This document shows, piece after piece, positions 15,520 through 22,887 of a stretch of 64,000 nt of DNA (positions within the stretch are counted from its first letter, which is position 1; every line of letters begins with the position of its first letter). Made by a program: the position numbers and the translations under genes. A model generated the notes under the pieces. It ran no database searches, was not told the origin of the DNA, and saw only the letters and a program-made list of their open reading frames with translations. Source of the stretch: Agromyces sp. Soil535 (GTDB lineage: Bacteria; Actinomycetota; Actinomycetes; Actinomycetales; Microbacteriaceae); NCBI RefSeq assembly GCF_001428255.1, contig NZ_LMRW01000008.1, positions 1,118 to 65,117 of the forward strand, given 5' to 3'.

Positions 15520-16740
15520 TCAGCGCGAGATCACGACGCGCGCGGAGCTCGCCCAGTCGCGCAGGAGATCATCGCGCACGGTGACGCCCGTGCCCGCGGC
15601 ATCCGGCACCCGCAGCTGCCCGCGGTGCTCGCCCTCGCCGAGCACGAAGGGCTCCGTGAGGTCCTCGGCGAAATAGCGCGCCGACGCCGACGTGTCGCCC
15701 GGCAACGTGAACCCGGGCAACGCGGCGAGCGCCACGTTCGCCGCGCGGCCGACCCCGGTCTCGAGCATGCCGCCGCACCACACGGGCACGTCCCGTTCAC
15801 GGCAGGCGTCGTGCACGCGCAGCGCCTCGAGGTAGCCGCCCATGCGGCCCGGCTTGATGTTCACGACGCTCGTCGCACCGCGGTCGATCGCGTCGATCGC
15901 GGTCGTGACGTCGAGGATCGACTCGTCGAGGCACACCGGTGTCACGCACGCCTCGGCGAGGCGCACGTGCGTGGCGATGTCCTCCTCGGCGAACGGCTGC
16001 TCGATGAGCAGGAGGTCGAACGCGTCGAGGCGCGCGAGCAGCGGGATGTCCTCGGCGGTGTACGCCGTGTTCGCGTCGACCTGCAGCATCCCGCGCGGTC
16101 CGATCTCCTCGCGCACGGCCCCGACCGGCACGAGGTCCCAGCCGGGCTTGATCTTCAGCTTGATGCGCCGGTAGCCCTCCTCGATGTAGCCCGCGACCTC
16201 GTCGAGGAGCTCCTCGACCGTCGGCGCGATGCCGACCGAGACGCCGCAGTCCACCCACTCGCGCTCCGCGCCGAACAGCTCGCCCATCGAGCGACCCTGC
16301 GCTCGCAGCTCGGCGTCGAGCACGGCCGCCTCGAGCGCGCCCTTCGCCATGCGGTGGCCGGCGACGAACGCGAGCGTCGAAGCCACGGACGCCGCGAGCG
16401 GCACGGATGCCCCCCGTGACCCGGGCCCCTCGGCCACCGTCGTGCCCGCGGCATCCGGTGCGCCGTGGTGGGTCGCCGCGTGACGGCCGTGCCTCCCGAG
16501 GAGCGCCGGTCCGAGGTAGCGCTCGATGACGGATGCCGCACCGTCGACGTACTCGCCCGAGTAGAACGGGTCGCGGCCGGCGACGCACTCCCCCCACCCG
16601 TCGCCCGCGTCGGTGACGACGTGCACGAGGAGCACCTCTCGTACCGTCTCCCGCCCGAAGGAGGTCTCGAACGGCCGCACGAGCGGCACGTCGAGGCGGT
16701 GCAGTTCGATGCGCTCGATGGTGGGGGTGGGGTCGCTCAT
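15520..16740 (-). CDS. N-succinylamino acid racemase / o-succinylbenzoate synthase family
   Basis: A 406-residue enolase-superfamily enzyme (MenC/NSAAR branch). Catalytic elements are visible: KLKIKPG (194-200), metal ligands D222 (VDANTAY), E247 (IEQPF) and D272 (LDES), and the second lysine in NIKPGRMGG (296). It is longer than the usual ~370 residues because of a low-complexity insertion at about 84-118 carrying two GGATGCC-type heptamers. Coupling to a GNAT rather than to menaquinone genes favours N-succinylamino acid racemase over OSBS activity. It overlaps the GNAT gene by 1 nt. Confidence 0.85.
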   Translation of the reverse strand: MSDPTPTIERIELHRLDVPLVRPFETSFGRETVREVLLVHVVTDAGDGWGECVAGRDPFYSGEYVDGAASVIERYLGPALLGRHGRHAATHHGAPDAAGTTVAEGPGSRGASVPLAASVASTLAFVAGHRMAKGALEAAVLDAELRAQGRSMGELFGAEREWVDCGVSVGIAPTVEELLDEVAGYIEEGYRRIKLKIKPGWDLVPVGAVREEIGPRGMLQVDANTAYTAEDIPLLARLDAFDLLLIEQPFAEEDIATHVRLAEACVTPVCLDESILDVTTAIDAIDRGATSVVNIKPGRMGGYLEALRVHDACRERDVPVWCGGMLETGVGRAANVALAALPGFTLPGDTSASARYFAEDLTEPFVLGEGEHRGQLRVPDAAGTGVTVRDDLLRDWASSARVVISR

Positions 16741-17555
16741 CAGGCCTCCCGGTCGGGGTCGTCGCGTGTGAACACGTAGTCGCCGTTCGCGTCGAGCTCG
16801 ACGCGGAGGCTCGGATCGGCCTCGAGCGACGCGAACGCCTCGCGGGAGGCCTCGCGCAGGCGCACGGCGACGTCGGGGTCCTCGGCGCGAACGTGCTCGT
16901 AGTCGGCGAGGAGCGCGAGACCGCCCTGGGCCCGCCAGTCGGGCAAGGGGCCCCGGGTGAGGGCCCGCGCCGTGCGTGGAGAGTCCATCCGCCAGCGCAC
17001 CTCGAAGCGGTCGCTGCGGTCGGTGCCGCTGATCGCGTCGCGGAGCTCGCCGTAGAAGTCGGGCAGGAAGGCTACGACCTCGGCGCCGAGGCGAACGAGG
17101 TTGAGCCGCGCGTTGCGGCGGATCAACGGGTCGTAGGTCCAGCGCATCTCGTTGACACCGTGCGCGAGGCAGACCGCCCGCTGCCGGAGCTTCAGGGCGA
17201 CCCCGACGCCGCGGCCCCGGGTCGCCGGGTCGACGGCGTTCATGTGCGAGTGCAGGTGGATGCCGCCCGACCAGCCGAGGAAGCCGAGAGTCGCGCCGAG
17301 GGGCGGCTCCGCGGCATCCGGCACATCGTCCACTGCGACGAGCAGGGTGTTGCCCGCGTGGTCGAGCGCCTGCAGCGTCGCACGGTCGGGCCCGCGTCCC
17401 GCGCCCCACGTGGTCTCGAAACGGGCGAGCACGCCGTCGAGCTCATCCGGTCGGGCCGGGCGGGTACGGATGCCGGCACGTGCGTCGGCGGCATCCGCCG
17501 TCGTCTCGGCGTCGGCCACGACCGTCGCAGGCACCAGGTTCGACGCGGCGGTCAC
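16740..17555 (-). CDS. COG3375-type GNAT acyltransferase, racemase partner
   Basis: A 271-residue protein with a GNAT domain at about 28-180. Its hallmark segment MRWTYDPLIRRNARLNLVRLGAEV and the acyl-CoA loop RGRGVG belong to the predicted acyltransferase group that accompanies N-succinylamino acid racemases, where a member N-succinylates D-amino acids. The C-terminal 80 residues are acidic and helical. GTG start at 17555 in a GTGA overlap with the dehydrogenase gene; the stop overlaps the racemase start. The first 25 residues are low complexity with a GGCATCC heptamer. Confidence 0.82.
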   Translation of the reverse strand: MTAASNLVPATVVADAETTADAADARAGIRTRPARPDELDGVLARFETTWGAGRGPDRATLQALDHAGNTLLVAVDDVPDAAEPPLGATLGFLGWSGGIHLHSHMNAVDPATRGRGVGVALKLRQRAVCLAHGVNEMRWTYDPLIRRNARLNLVRLGAEVVAFLPDFYGELRDAISGTDRSDRFEVRWRMDSPRTARALTRGPLPDWRAQGGLALLADYEHVRAEDPDVAVRLREASREAFASLEADPSLRVELDANGDYVFTRDDPDREA

Positions 17556-18826
17556 GCGAGCCGATCCTCCAGGCCCCACGGCTGGCCGTAGCCGCCGTCG
17601 GCCTCTGGCCGGGCCATCAGGTCGAGGAACGGCGCGGCATCGAACGCCTCGGGCCCGAGCACCCCGCTGCCGGACCACACGCCCGTCGCGAGGAGCTCCA
17701 GGGCGATGACCGGGTTGAGTGCGGTCTGCCAGACCACGCACTGCGACTCGTACTCGGCCATCGTCCAGGCGTTGTCGGACACGTGGTACAGGTACACCTC
17801 GCGGGGCGTCCCGTCGGTGCCGGTGCCGGTGACCCACAGGCCTGCGCAGGTCTTGCCCGTCATGCGCGGCCCGATGGTGGCCGGGTCGGGCAGGGCCGCG
17901 GCGACCACGTCGCGGGGGGCGACCTCGGCCGGCCCGTTGGCGGAGCGCACGCGGATCGGAGTGGTCGAGTCCAGGCCGAGCAGGTGCAGCACCCGCAGCA
18001 CGTTGATGAACTCCTCGCCGAGGCCGTACTTGAACGTCACCCGCTTCGCGTCGACCCACCGCGGCATCAGGAGCACTTCCTCGTGCTCCACGTTGACGCA
18101 CTCGACCGGGCCGATTCCCTCGGGGAACTCGAACACCTCGGGCTCGCTGAACGGCGCAGTGGTGAACCAGCCCGCATCCTCCTCCCAGACGACGGGCGGG
18201 TTCAGGCACTCCTCGATGGTGGTCCAGATCGAGAAGCTCGGCGCGAAGATCTCGTTGCCGTCCTCGTCGGTGACGACGAGGTTCGCGCCGTCGCGTACGC
18301 CGAGCTCGTCGATCTCGGAGAACAGGTGGTCGGCGGCGTACCTGGCGAACACGTCGGACAGACCCGGCTCGACGCCCATGCCCACGAGCGCGAGCCTGCC
18401 GGCGGCCTGCCAGTCCGACGCCTGCGCGAACTGGTCGTCGCCGAGCTTGATCCCGGTGCGTTCGTAGGGGTGCGTCGGATGCGGCTCGGACAGGCTCATC
18501 GCCATGTCGACGTAGTCCGCTCCCGCGGCGAGTGCGCCCGCGAAGATCGACGGCACGAACTTCGGCTCCACCGCGTTCATCACGTGCGTGGCGCGGTGCT
18601 CACGGGCGACGGATGCCACGACGTCGGGATCGGACGCGTCGACCTGCGCCGTGGCGAAGCGGCCCGCGACGTCGTCGCCGTGCTTCGCGCGAATCCAGTC
18701 GACGGTGCGCCGCGCCCTTCCCTCGTCGTAGTCGCTCACCACGATCAGTTCGGCGAAGTCCCGGCGGGCCGTGATCTTGGCAATGGCATCTCCGACGCCT
18801 CCGGCGCCGACGAGGAGGATCCGCAT
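17552..18826 (-). CDS. Saccharopine dehydrogenase-family oxidoreductase
   Basis: A 424-residue NAD(P)-dependent enzyme of the LYS1-like family. The N-terminal Rossmann fold MRILLVGAGGVGDAIAKI is followed by THVMNAVEPKFVPSIFAGALAAGADYVDMA and, in the middle, GVEPGLSDVFARYAADHLF. The family includes saccharopine dehydrogenases and other enzymes that form or split C-N bonds to amino acids. It leads a tightly coupled operon with the GNAT and the racemase, which points to an amino-acid substrate, but the exact reaction is unknown. Confidence 0.85.
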   Translation of the reverse strand: MRILLVGAGGVGDAIAKITARRDFAELIVVSDYDEGRARRTVDWIRAKHGDDVAGRFATAQVDASDPDVVASVAREHRATHVMNAVEPKFVPSIFAGALAAGADYVDMAMSLSEPHPTHPYERTGIKLGDDQFAQASDWQAAGRLALVGMGVEPGLSDVFARYAADHLFSEIDELGVRDGANLVVTDEDGNEIFAPSFSIWTTIEECLNPPVVWEEDAGWFTTAPFSEPEVFEFPEGIGPVECVNVEHEEVLLMPRWVDAKRVTFKYGLGEEFINVLRVLHLLGLDSTTPIRVRSANGPAEVAPRDVVAAALPDPATIGPRMTGKTCAGLWVTGTGTDGTPREVYLYHVSDNAWTMAEYESQCVVWQTALNPVIALELLATGVWSGSGVLGPEAFDAAPFLDLMARPEADGGYGQPWGLEDRLA

Positions 18827-19109
18827 GCCTCGACGCTATCGCGGCGGGACGTGACGAGTCGATGGGCGGCGGTACGGCCGTGCGCGGAAACCGAACGGAA
18901 TGTCGGCCCGCGCCGGCGCGGCATCCGCTCACCGTCCCGTCGCGGGCGGCGCGGCATCCGCTCGCCCCTCCCATCACCGCCTTGGCGGCCGATGCAGGAA
19001 CTTCTGACCGATCGTCGGCGTGTCGCGGCGCCCGTGGCGGCGCTGGTCGGCGTTTCTTCCTGCACTTCGCACCCGCGCCAGGCCTGAAACGGAGCGGGCA
19101 GCCGAGGGG
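18827..19109. other. Intergenic region with heptamer repeats and a hairpin element
   Basis: This 283-bp gap has no credible gene. It carries two direct copies of GCGGCATCCGCTC (18919-18931 and 18951-18963) and the degenerate hairpin element described at 18993-19064. Confidence 0.7.
18993..19064. repeat. Hairpin element, copy 1 (degenerate)
   Basis: The left arm TGCAGGAACTTC (18993-19004) is intact; the right arm retains only TTCCTGCA (19057-19064). The interior contains CGGCGTGTCGCGGC, shared with copies 2 and 3. It lies just downstream of the DUF559-type gene. Confidence 0.65.
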
Positions 19110-20075
19110 TCAGCCCGTGATGGGCGGCAGCCCGCGATGCCGCCACACGATCTTGGCATCCGCGACGGTGCGGGCCACGGCGGCGAACGTCATCGGCCAG
19201 TCCTCGAGCACGTGCCGCGCACTCGGCCTGACGACCGGGATGCCGAAGACCTGCCCGACGAGCGTGCGATCTCGGTCGGCGAAGAACGCGTCGGACCCCG
19301 AATGGAATTCGCGGCCGTCGACTTCGAAGAGGACGCATCCGTCGATGACCCCGTCATACCTGCCGAATCCCGCGAGATCGACCTGAGGTTCGACGAGGAA
19401 CCCGGCATCCGACATCCGCCGTACGAACAGGCTCTCCGCTCCCGACTCGGGCTTGCCGGTGAAGTCGTCCCTGAGGGCGGCGCACCGATTCGGGAGCGAC
19501 GCCATCACCGTGTCCACCTCCCGTCGCGTGAGGACCCGCTCATGGAGTGCGGAGTCGATCGCCGCGCTCGCGTGCTCGGCGTCCATGCAGCGCACGGCCG
19601 CGGCGAGGGCCGTCTGTGGTGAGACGATCCAGTCGAGCGCACGTCGTGGCGCGAGCTCCCGTGCCCAGTGCACGCGCGGCGGGGCATCCGATGCGAGACG
19701 GACCGTTCGCGCCCGCCGCTTCCGATCCGGCACCAACGGATGCCACACGCCGGGGCTCGCAACCCCGGGGACCTGTGGCGACTGGCCGAGCCGAGCGGCG
19801 GTGCGCGGGACGTGGAGGTGGAGGGCGTCGTCGGTGCCGGCCCACACGCCGAGGCGACGGAGTGCCGACGAGCATCCGATGCGGGCGCCGGTGGCGATCG
19901 CGCGCAGCTGGTCCTGGTCGGCGAGCGGTGACGCGATCCAGCCGCGCCGCGGGCGCCTCACGAACCCAGCGGCGAGCGCCGCGTGCAGCGAGGCGTCAGG
20001 GATGCCGCGCGCTCGCAGCGACGCGACGCGTGCGACGTGCCCGAGCCGGGCGAGTTCACGAAGGAGATCGGGCAT
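19110..20075 (-). CDS. DUF559 nuclease-like protein with AbiEi-like N-terminus
   Basis: A 321-residue protein. The N-terminal 100 residues resemble the winged-helix AbiEi antitoxin-like module frequent in actinobacteria (GHVARVASLRARGI...FVRRPRRGWIAS). The C-terminal 110 residues show the DUF559/Vsr-like PD-(D/E)xK pattern: DLAGFGRYDGVID, then VLFEVDGREFHSG, then DRDRTLVGQVFGIPVVR, with candidate metal ligands in YDGVID and FEVDG. The ATG at 20075 is chosen because GGAGG lies 9 nt upstream; the open frame continues into the hairpin repeat and is not real coding there. Role unknown. Hairpin elements lie on both sides. Confidence 0.8.
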   Translation of the reverse strand: MPDLLRELARLGHVARVASLRARGIPDASLHAALAAGFVRRPRRGWIASPLADQDQLRAIATGARIGCSSALRRLGVWAGTDDALHLHVPRTAARLGQSPQVPGVASPGVWHPLVPDRKRRARTVRLASDAPPRVHWARELAPRRALDWIVSPQTALAAAVRCMDAEHASAAIDSALHERVLTRREVDTVMASLPNRCAALRDDFTGKPESGAESLFVRRMSDAGFLVEPQVDLAGFGRYDGVIDGCVLFEVDGREFHSGSDAFFADRDRTLVGQVFGIPVVRPSARHVLEDWPMTFAAVARTVADAKIVWRHRGLPPITG

Positions 20076-20163
20076 GGCGAGCATCCTCCGGCGCCGAGGC
20101 GCGGCCGTCGGGGACTGAGCGGCGGGCAGTGAAACCCCCCGTCGCATGCGGTCGTGGGAGGGC

Positions 20164-20276
20164 GAGTGGAAATGGCTCCCGAGGTACCGCAGGAACTTCC
20201 GTCGAGACACCGACGCGTCGCGGCGGCGACTCGCCGCGGAAGGGCGGAAGTTCCTGCATTGACAGGGCCGGGGAGG
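20164..20276. repeat. Direct repeat A with hairpin element copy 2
   Basis: Perfect 12-bp arms GCAGGAACTTCC (20189-20200) and GGAAGTTCCTGC (20246-20257) enclose 45 nt that itself contains a CGCGGCG/CGCCGCG stem. Flanks from GAGTGGAAAT to CAGGG match repeat B at 20364-20475, offset by 200 bp. Confidence 0.85.
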
Positions 20277-20279
20277 ACC

Positions 20280-20351
20280 GGGAGGGACGGGAGGGACGGG
20301 AGGGACGGGAGGGACGGGAGGGACGGGAGGGACGGGAGGGACGGGAGGGAC
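20280..20351 (+). repeat. Eight tandem GGGAGGGAC units (G-quadruplex-prone)
   Basis: Eight exact 9-bp units, with a ninth differing in its last base. Each unit has two runs of three G separated by 1 and 2 nt, so any two units satisfy the G-quadruplex consensus on the + strand. The array lies between the two direct repeats. Confidence 0.95.
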
Positions 20352-20363
20352 GGGAGGGAGGAC

Positions 20364-20475
20364 GAGTGGAAATACTCCCGAGGTACTGCAGGAACTTCCG
20401 TCGAGATCCCGGCGTGTCGCGGGCGCGACCGGCAGGGGAAGGGCAGAAGTTCCTGCATAAGCAGGGACCGGGAGG
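20364..20475. repeat. Direct repeat B with hairpin element copy 3
   Basis: Perfect 12-bp arms TGCAGGAACTTC (20387-20398) and GAAGTTCCTGCA (20446-20457). The interior holds CGGCGTGTCGCGG as in copy 1. Overall similarity to repeat A extends well beyond the hairpin. Confidence 0.85.
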
Positions 20476-20543
20476 GAGGCCCGTGACGGAGGCCCGGGTG
20501 GGACGGAGGCGCGGGAGTAGCGGAGGGGACCCGCGGCATCCGC

Positions 20544-21443
20544 TCAGCAGAACCCCGCGATGCCCTCCCAGGCCACGGCCGGGCTCTCGACGCCCTCGCG
20601 TTGGACCGCCGCCTCGATGAGCCCGTAGGGCCGGTCGGCCGCGAAGAACACCTCGTTCGGGTTGTCCAGTCCGAACGGAGTGAGGTCGACGACGAAGTGG
20701 TGCTTGTTCGGCATCGAGAACCGGATCTCGGCGATCTCGGGGTGTCGTTCGAGTACGCGGCGTCCCATGTCGAACAGGGTCGTCTGCAGCGCGGCGGAGT
20801 ACTTCTCGGCGAACGCCTCGAGGAGCAGGGCGCGCACGCTCGCGTAGGCGGCGTCGTAGTCGACATCGGCGCGTGCGTAGCGCCACCTGGCGGCGACATC
20901 CGTGGCGAGCACGCGGTCGTGGGTCTCGGGGAGCGTCGTGTAGCGGTCCTTCGGGTAGCCCTCGAAGCCCGACTCGGTGGTCTTCAGCACCGTGAGGTCC
21001 TTGAGGCCGGCGATCACGTGGCGCGCGTCGCCATCGGCGACCACCACTGCGGTGCGCACCTCCTGCCCGCTGCGCACGAACGCATGGTCATGCTCGGCGT
21101 CGCCCACTCGGATGCGCTGCCAGGCGTACCGCTCCGCCTCCCACCGGCCGCCGCTCACCCAGTCGAACGAGCTCGTGAAGTGCTCGGCGAGGCGCAGCAG
21201 GAACGCCTCGGGCGTGCCGATCCCGTCGCGGGCGAACGCGAACATCGTGTTCTTCTGGGTGTCGGTGGCCACCACGTGGGAATTGTCGCCCTCGAGGTGC
21301 ACCGCGGCGAAGTCGCCGCGCAGCTGGGACGTGACGTTGAGGTCGTCGATCTCATGACGTGCGGTGTCGCGCGTGACCTTCACGACGCGCACCTCGGCCT
21401 TGCCGTATTGGTTGGGGCCGAGGACGATGGCGGGCTCTGGCAT
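20544..21443 (-). CDS. pucL: Urate oxidase (uricase)
   Basis: A 299-residue cofactor-free T-fold enzyme oxidising urate to 5-hydroxyisourate. The catalytic lysine is in YGKAEVRVVK (K15) and the threonine in VVATDTQKNT (T60). The oxygen/substrate wall FDWVSGGRWEAERYAWQRI and the C-terminal SMPNKHHFVVDLTPFGLDNPNEVF are conserved. It is the last gene of the leftward purine operon. GGGAG lies upstream of the ATG. Its stop codon sits inside a GCGGCATCCGCTCA motif. Confidence 0.96.
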   Translation of the reverse strand: MPEPAIVLGPNQYGKAEVRVVKVTRDTARHEIDDLNVTSQLRGDFAAVHLEGDNSHVVATDTQKNTMFAFARDGIGTPEAFLLRLAEHFTSSFDWVSGGRWEAERYAWQRIRVGDAEHDHAFVRSGQEVRTAVVVADGDARHVIAGLKDLTVLKTTESGFEGYPKDRYTTLPETHDRVLATDVAARWRYARADVDYDAAYASVRALLLEAFAEKYSAALQTTLFDMGRRVLERHPEIAEIRFSMPNKHHFVVDLTPFGLDNPNEVFFAADRPYGLIEAAVQREGVESPAVAWEGIAGFC

Positions 21444-21489
21444 GGCTCAACTCCCTCGATAGGTCGAACAGGCGATAGGGCTGAGCTCT

Positions 21490-22887
21490 TCACGCGACAT
21501 CGCCCGGTCCACCCTCCGATTCTGCCCGCCGCAGCAGTCGTCCGCGCGGATCCGACCGGTCGATCGGGACGCCGGCGAGGTACGTCGCCCGCACGATCCC
21601 CGCGAGCTCGCGCCCGTCGTACGGCGTGATCGGATGCCGGTGCTCGAGCGCCGCGGCCTCCACCGTGAACCCGGCGTCGGGCGCGAACACGACGAGGTCG
21701 GCCGCGCGCCCCTCGGCGATCGCGCCCTTGGTCGCGAGTCCGACGCGCCGTGCGGGCGCGCCCGACATCCACTCGACGACTCGGGCGAGCGGGATGCCGC
21801 GGCGCCGCGCCTCGGTCCAGACGATCGGCAGTCCGAGCTGGAGCGACGCGATGCCGCCCCACGCCTCGGCGAAGTCGCCGTCGCCCGCGAGCTTCACCGC
21901 GGGCGACGCGGGCGAGTGGTCGGAGACGACGAAGTCGATCGTGCCCTCCTCGAGCCCGCGCCAGAGCGCGTCGCGATTCGCGGCCTCGCGGATCGGCGGG
22001 CAGCACTTGAACGCGGTCGCCCCCTGCGGCACCTCCTCCGCGGTGAGGGTCAGGTAGTGCGGGCAGGTCTCGACGCTGAGGCGCACTCCCTCGCGCTTGG
22101 CCTGCGCGATCGTGCCGAGCGCGTCGGCAGAGCTCAGGTGCAGGATGTGCGCTCGCGCCCCCGTTCGGGCGGCCGCCTCGATCACGGCGGCGATCGCGGC
22201 GTGCTCGGCCGCGCGCGGTCGCGAGGCGAGGAAGTCGGCGTAGGCGCGGCTGTGCGGGTGCGGCGCCGCATCGATGAGCGAAGCATCCTCGGCGTGCACG
22301 ATGAGCAGCGAGTCGGTGCCGACGAGCGCCCGCATCGCCGCCTCCATCTCGACGGTGGTGACCGCGGGGAACTCCTCGACGCCGGAGTCCACGAGGAAGC
22401 ACTTGAACCCGAAGACGCCCTCGTGGACGAGCAACCCGAGGTCGGCCTCGTTGCCCGGCACGAGTCCGCCCCAGAACCCCACGTCGACGAAGACGGCGCC
22501 GCGCGCCGCGCGCCGCTTGGCCTCGAGCGCCGCGACCGTGGTGGTGGGCGGGATGCTGTTGAGCGGCATGTCGACGATGGTGGTGACCCCGCCAGCGGCG
22601 GCGGCGCGCGTCGCCGACGCGAATCCCTCCCACTCGGTGCGCCCCGGCTCGTTCACGTGCACATGCGTGTCGACGAGGCCCGGGATGAGCACCTCGTCGT
22701 CGCCGAGCCGCACGTGGCGGGTGGCGGCGAGGCCCGCGCCGAGCGGAGCCACACGCCCGATGGCGCCCTCTCGCACGCCGACCTCGGCGGGCGCGAACGC
22801 GCTGCCGACGAGCACCCGCTCGCCCGCTACCACGAGGTCGAAGGGCCCGGATGCCGCGCCGGCCGCCCGCGGCATCCGCTCGCTCAC
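21490..22887 (-). CDS. allB: Allantoinase
   Basis: A 465-residue amidohydrolase opening the allantoin ring to allantoate. The metal motif VDTHVHVNEPGR, the carbamylated-lysine region GFKCFLVDSG and the late SDHSPA aspartate are in place, as in hexameric zinc allantoinases. GTG start at 22887 with a 4-nt overlap to allE. The first ~12 residues are a low-complexity extension carrying a GGCATCC heptamer. It is 46 bp before pucL in the same operon. Confidence 0.95.
   Translation of the reverse strand: MSERMPRAAGAASGPFDLVVAGERVLVGSAFAPAEVGVREGAIGRVAPLGAGLAATRHVRLGDDEVLIPGLVDTHVHVNEPGRTEWEGFASATRAAAAGGVTTIVDMPLNSIPPTTTVAALEAKRRAARGAVFVDVGFWGGLVPGNEADLGLLVHEGVFGFKCFLVDSGVEEFPAVTTVEMEAAMRALVGTDSLLIVHAEDASLIDAAPHPHSRAYADFLASRPRAAEHAAIAAVIEAAARTGARAHILHLSSADALGTIAQAKREGVRLSVETCPHYLTLTAEEVPQGATAFKCCPPIREAANRDALWRGLEEGTIDFVVSDHSPASPAVKLAGDGDFAEAWGGIASLQLGLPIVWTEARRRGIPLARVVEWMSGAPARRVGLATKGAIAEGRAADLVVFAPDAGFTVEAAALEHRHPITPYDGRELAGIVRATYLAGVPIDRSDPRGRLLRRAESEGGPGDVA

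Larger units (their letters stand above)
20076..20543. other. 468-bp repeat-filled intergenic region
   Basis: No credible gene. It consists of two roughly 112-bp direct repeats (20164-20276, 20364-20475), each holding one hairpin element, separated by a GGGAGGGAC tandem array. It lies upstream of the DUF559-type gene and downstream of pucL. Confidence 0.85.

Noticed and set aside
15520-16740. Annotation as menaquinone MenC (o-succinylbenzoate synthase)
   Set aside because: No other men genes are nearby, and the gene is coupled to a GNAT known to accompany N-succinylamino acid racemases. OSBS activity as a side reaction cannot be excluded.
18993-19064. GCAGGAACTTC hairpins considered as terminators or tRNA-like genes
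   Set aside because: The arms are conserved while placement varies (before, after and between genes), there is no cloverleaf, and copies are duplicated with flanks. A dispersed repeat explains them better.
20280-20351. Tandem array considered as a CRISPR
   Set aside because: Units are only 9 bp and contiguous, with no spacers and no cas genes in the window.
20154-20486. Open frame encoding repeated Gly-Arg-Asp
   Set aside because: It is created by the 9-bp GGGAGGGAC array (a multiple of three with no stops in any frame) and the flanking hairpin repeats. No ribosome site or homology.
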